Shown one piece after another: positions 6,051 through 6,723 of a stretch of 6,723 bases of DNA. Both the position numbers and the translations under genes were made by a program. Position 1 is the stretch's first letter. The number at the start of each line of letters is the position of its first letter. Below the pieces are notes generated by a model. The model worked only from the letters and a program-made list of their open reading frames with translations. It did not search any database and was not told where the DNA came from. This stretch comes from Leptolyngbyaceae cyanobacterium CSSed165cm_216. Its GTDB lineage: Bacteria > Cyanobacteriota > Cyanobacteriia > Phormidesmidales > Phormidesmidaceae. The stretch covers positions 1-6,723 of the forward strand of contig SLIY01000330.1 of the NCBI GenBank assembly GCA_007135385.1. Reading direction: 5' to 3'.

Positions 6051-6115
6051 CCCACTAGCTGACCGACTCCTTAGCTTAGGCATCAAATCAGTAGCGTACC
6101 TCACGACCTGGGAAC

Positions 6116-6723
6116 ATGGTATCTGACTCTTCTCCCGTACTGTTTTCAGCACGCCCCCCAGCAACGCTCGGGGTGGCCCGTTCCTCCCAGGCACCAGCGG
6201 CGAATGCCCTGATCAGTCAGGTTGTCCATGGGTTAGCTGCTACCCTGGATGATCCAAAGGCATTAACTTACCTCTCAGAGCTCTTGGGGCGTCAGTTAGG
6301 GGCTGACGCCTGCTTACTGTTGAGTTATCACCCCTCCACCGAGATCATCACTTATACCTATTGGCACTACCAGGTGCCCCCTGTGGTTTGGCTGTTGCCA
6401 ACCGAGAGCCAGTCAGCCCAAATTGACCTACAGCGCCAGATTGCCCTGGGCTTGATCTGCCGGGTTACCAGCTCCGATGTCGATACTAACCCCTCATGTC
6501 TGATCGATGGAATCAGCGGACTGCTCCAGACCGACAACCAGCCCCTGGACTGGCTGGCCACGATTAAAAGCCACCAGGCGATCGCCATCGATGCCACGGC
6601 TGACACCCAAGGCTGTGTGCTGCTGTTGAGCCACCGCCACCAGTTTGGCCATCAGCTGGATCCAGCGATCAAGGTCAATGTGGCTAGTGTCGTTGCGATC
6701 GCCTTCCATCAGCACCACTTGCA
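6116..6723 (+). CDS. N-terminal part of a GAF-domain protein, probable signalling protein (3' end outside window)
   Basis: An uninterrupted frame opens at ATG 6116 and runs off the right edge with 202 residues visible. An in-frame TAG at 6092-6094 and no other start between them make this ATG the first possible one, though its ribosome site is poor (GGGA 2 nt upstream). GTG at 6173 is an alternative. The first 30 or so residues are rich in Ser, Ala and Pro and look disordered. From about 31 the pattern ALISQVVHGLAATLDDPKAL, then LGADACLLLSY (61-71), and the end CVLLLSHRHQFGHQLDPAIK (167-186) followed by a helix SVVAIAFHQHHL (191-202), matches the outline of a GAF domain as found at the front of cyanobacterial sensor histidine kinases. 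No typical bilin-binding Cys-His pair is visible, so it is probably not a phytochrome-type chromophore domain. The output domain (kinase, cyclase or other) cannot be seen. Two HIP1 sites lie in it. Confidence 0.75.
   Translation, partial: MVSDSSPVLFSARPPATLGVARSSQAPAANALISQVVHGLAATLDDPKALTYLSELLGRQLGADACLLLSYHPSTEIITYTYWHYQVPPVVWLLPTESQSAQIDLQRQIALGLICRVTSSDVDTNPSCLIDGISGLLQTDNQPLDWLATIKSHQAIAIDATADTQGCVLLLSHRHQFGHQLDPAIKVNVASVVAIAFHQHHL

Larger units (their letters stand above)
5797..6115. other. divergent intergenic region
   Basis: This 319 bp spacer separates the HerA-like gene (-) from the GAF gene (+), so both promoters should lie here. On the minus strand, ATTAGTATTAG and TAAATT (about 5840-5855) are AT-rich candidates for the HerA-like promoter, without a clear -35. 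GTAATTTAC (5835-5843) is an odd-length palindrome in the same area. On the plus side there is a direct repeat at 6009-6042. GCTAAGG (6000-6006) and CCTTAGC (6069-6075) form a 7 bp inverted repeat with a 62 nt loop. A minus-strand frame crosses part of the spacer, but nothing in it is recognisable. I see no RNA gene or transposon end. Confidence 0.6.
2834..6702. repeat. six dispersed HIP1 palindromes (GCGATCGC)
   Basis: The octamer occurs at 2834-2841, 4157-4164, 4993-5000, 5543-5550, 6578-6585 and 6695-6702. All six are inside coding sequence (ccs1, herA-like gene, GAF gene); none is in ftsW, ccdA or apcC. HIP1 is a well known over-represented motif of many cyanobacterial genomes and supports the taxonomic call. 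The span given runs from first to last copy; it is not a continuous repeat. Confidence 0.9.

Noticed and set aside
5916..6194. 92-codon minus-strand frame in the divergent spacer
   Set aside because: No recognisable domain, it overlaps the start of the GAF gene, and part of it simply encodes the direct repeat. A transposase remnant was considered but no motif supports it.
6367..6718. Two minus-strand frames opposite the GAF gene
   Set aside because: They are shadows of the plus-strand coding frame, with no domain signal.
1..6723. A new defence or mobile system in the window
   Set aside because: The HerA-like gene is the only gene of a class seen in defence systems. Its neighbours are housekeeping genes, no nuclease or toxin partner is present, and no mobile-element signs are visible.

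Overview
This window looks like a conserved stretch of a cyanobacterial chromosome. It carries a phycobilisome core linker gene (apcC) and a thylakoid System II cytochrome c maturation pair (ccdA, ccs1). Six copies of the cyanobacterial palindrome GCGATCGC (HIP1) occur in 6.7 kb, where chance would give far fewer than one. Moderately high GC and the protein signatures would fit a Leptolyngbya/Nodosilinea-like filamentous cyanobacterium, but that placement is only an inference. The phycobilisome gene argues against Prochlorococcus.

Layout. Positions 1-216 are non-coding and hold a possible hairpin with two competing 5' arms. apcC (217-420, +) follows and ends in a convincing intrinsic terminator (485-519). 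A spacer of about 290 bp leads into a co-directional cluster: ftsW (708-1901), ccdA (1972-2715) and ccs1/resB (2735-4102). The ccdA-ccs1 gap is only 19 bp. A HerA-like FtsK-superfamily ATPase (4108-5796, -) converges on ccs1 with 5 bp between the stop codons. A 319 bp divergent spacer (5797-6115) contains a near-identical direct repeat with a 21 bp period. A partial GAF-type gene (6116 to the right edge, +) runs out of the window.

How the genes relate. ApcC caps the allophycocyanin core of the phycobilisome. FtsW is the SEDS-family septal peptidoglycan synthase. CcdA moves reducing power across the thylakoid or plasma membrane. Ccs1, with CcsA encoded elsewhere, attaches heme to apocytochromes c such as cytochrome f and c6. 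HerA is a DNA-translocase-type ATPase, and no NurA nuclease gene is visible beside it. The GAF-containing protein is probably the front end of a signalling protein, but its output domain lies outside the window.

I found no CRISPR array, tRNA, rRNA, insertion sequence or prophage signal, and no convincing new multi-gene system. The observations most worth checking are the non-coding elements (competing hairpin upstream of apcC, 21 bp direct repeat upstream of the GAF gene), translation-start ambiguity in ftsW and ccdA, the terminator-less convergent junction, and the division/cytochrome-maturation linkage.
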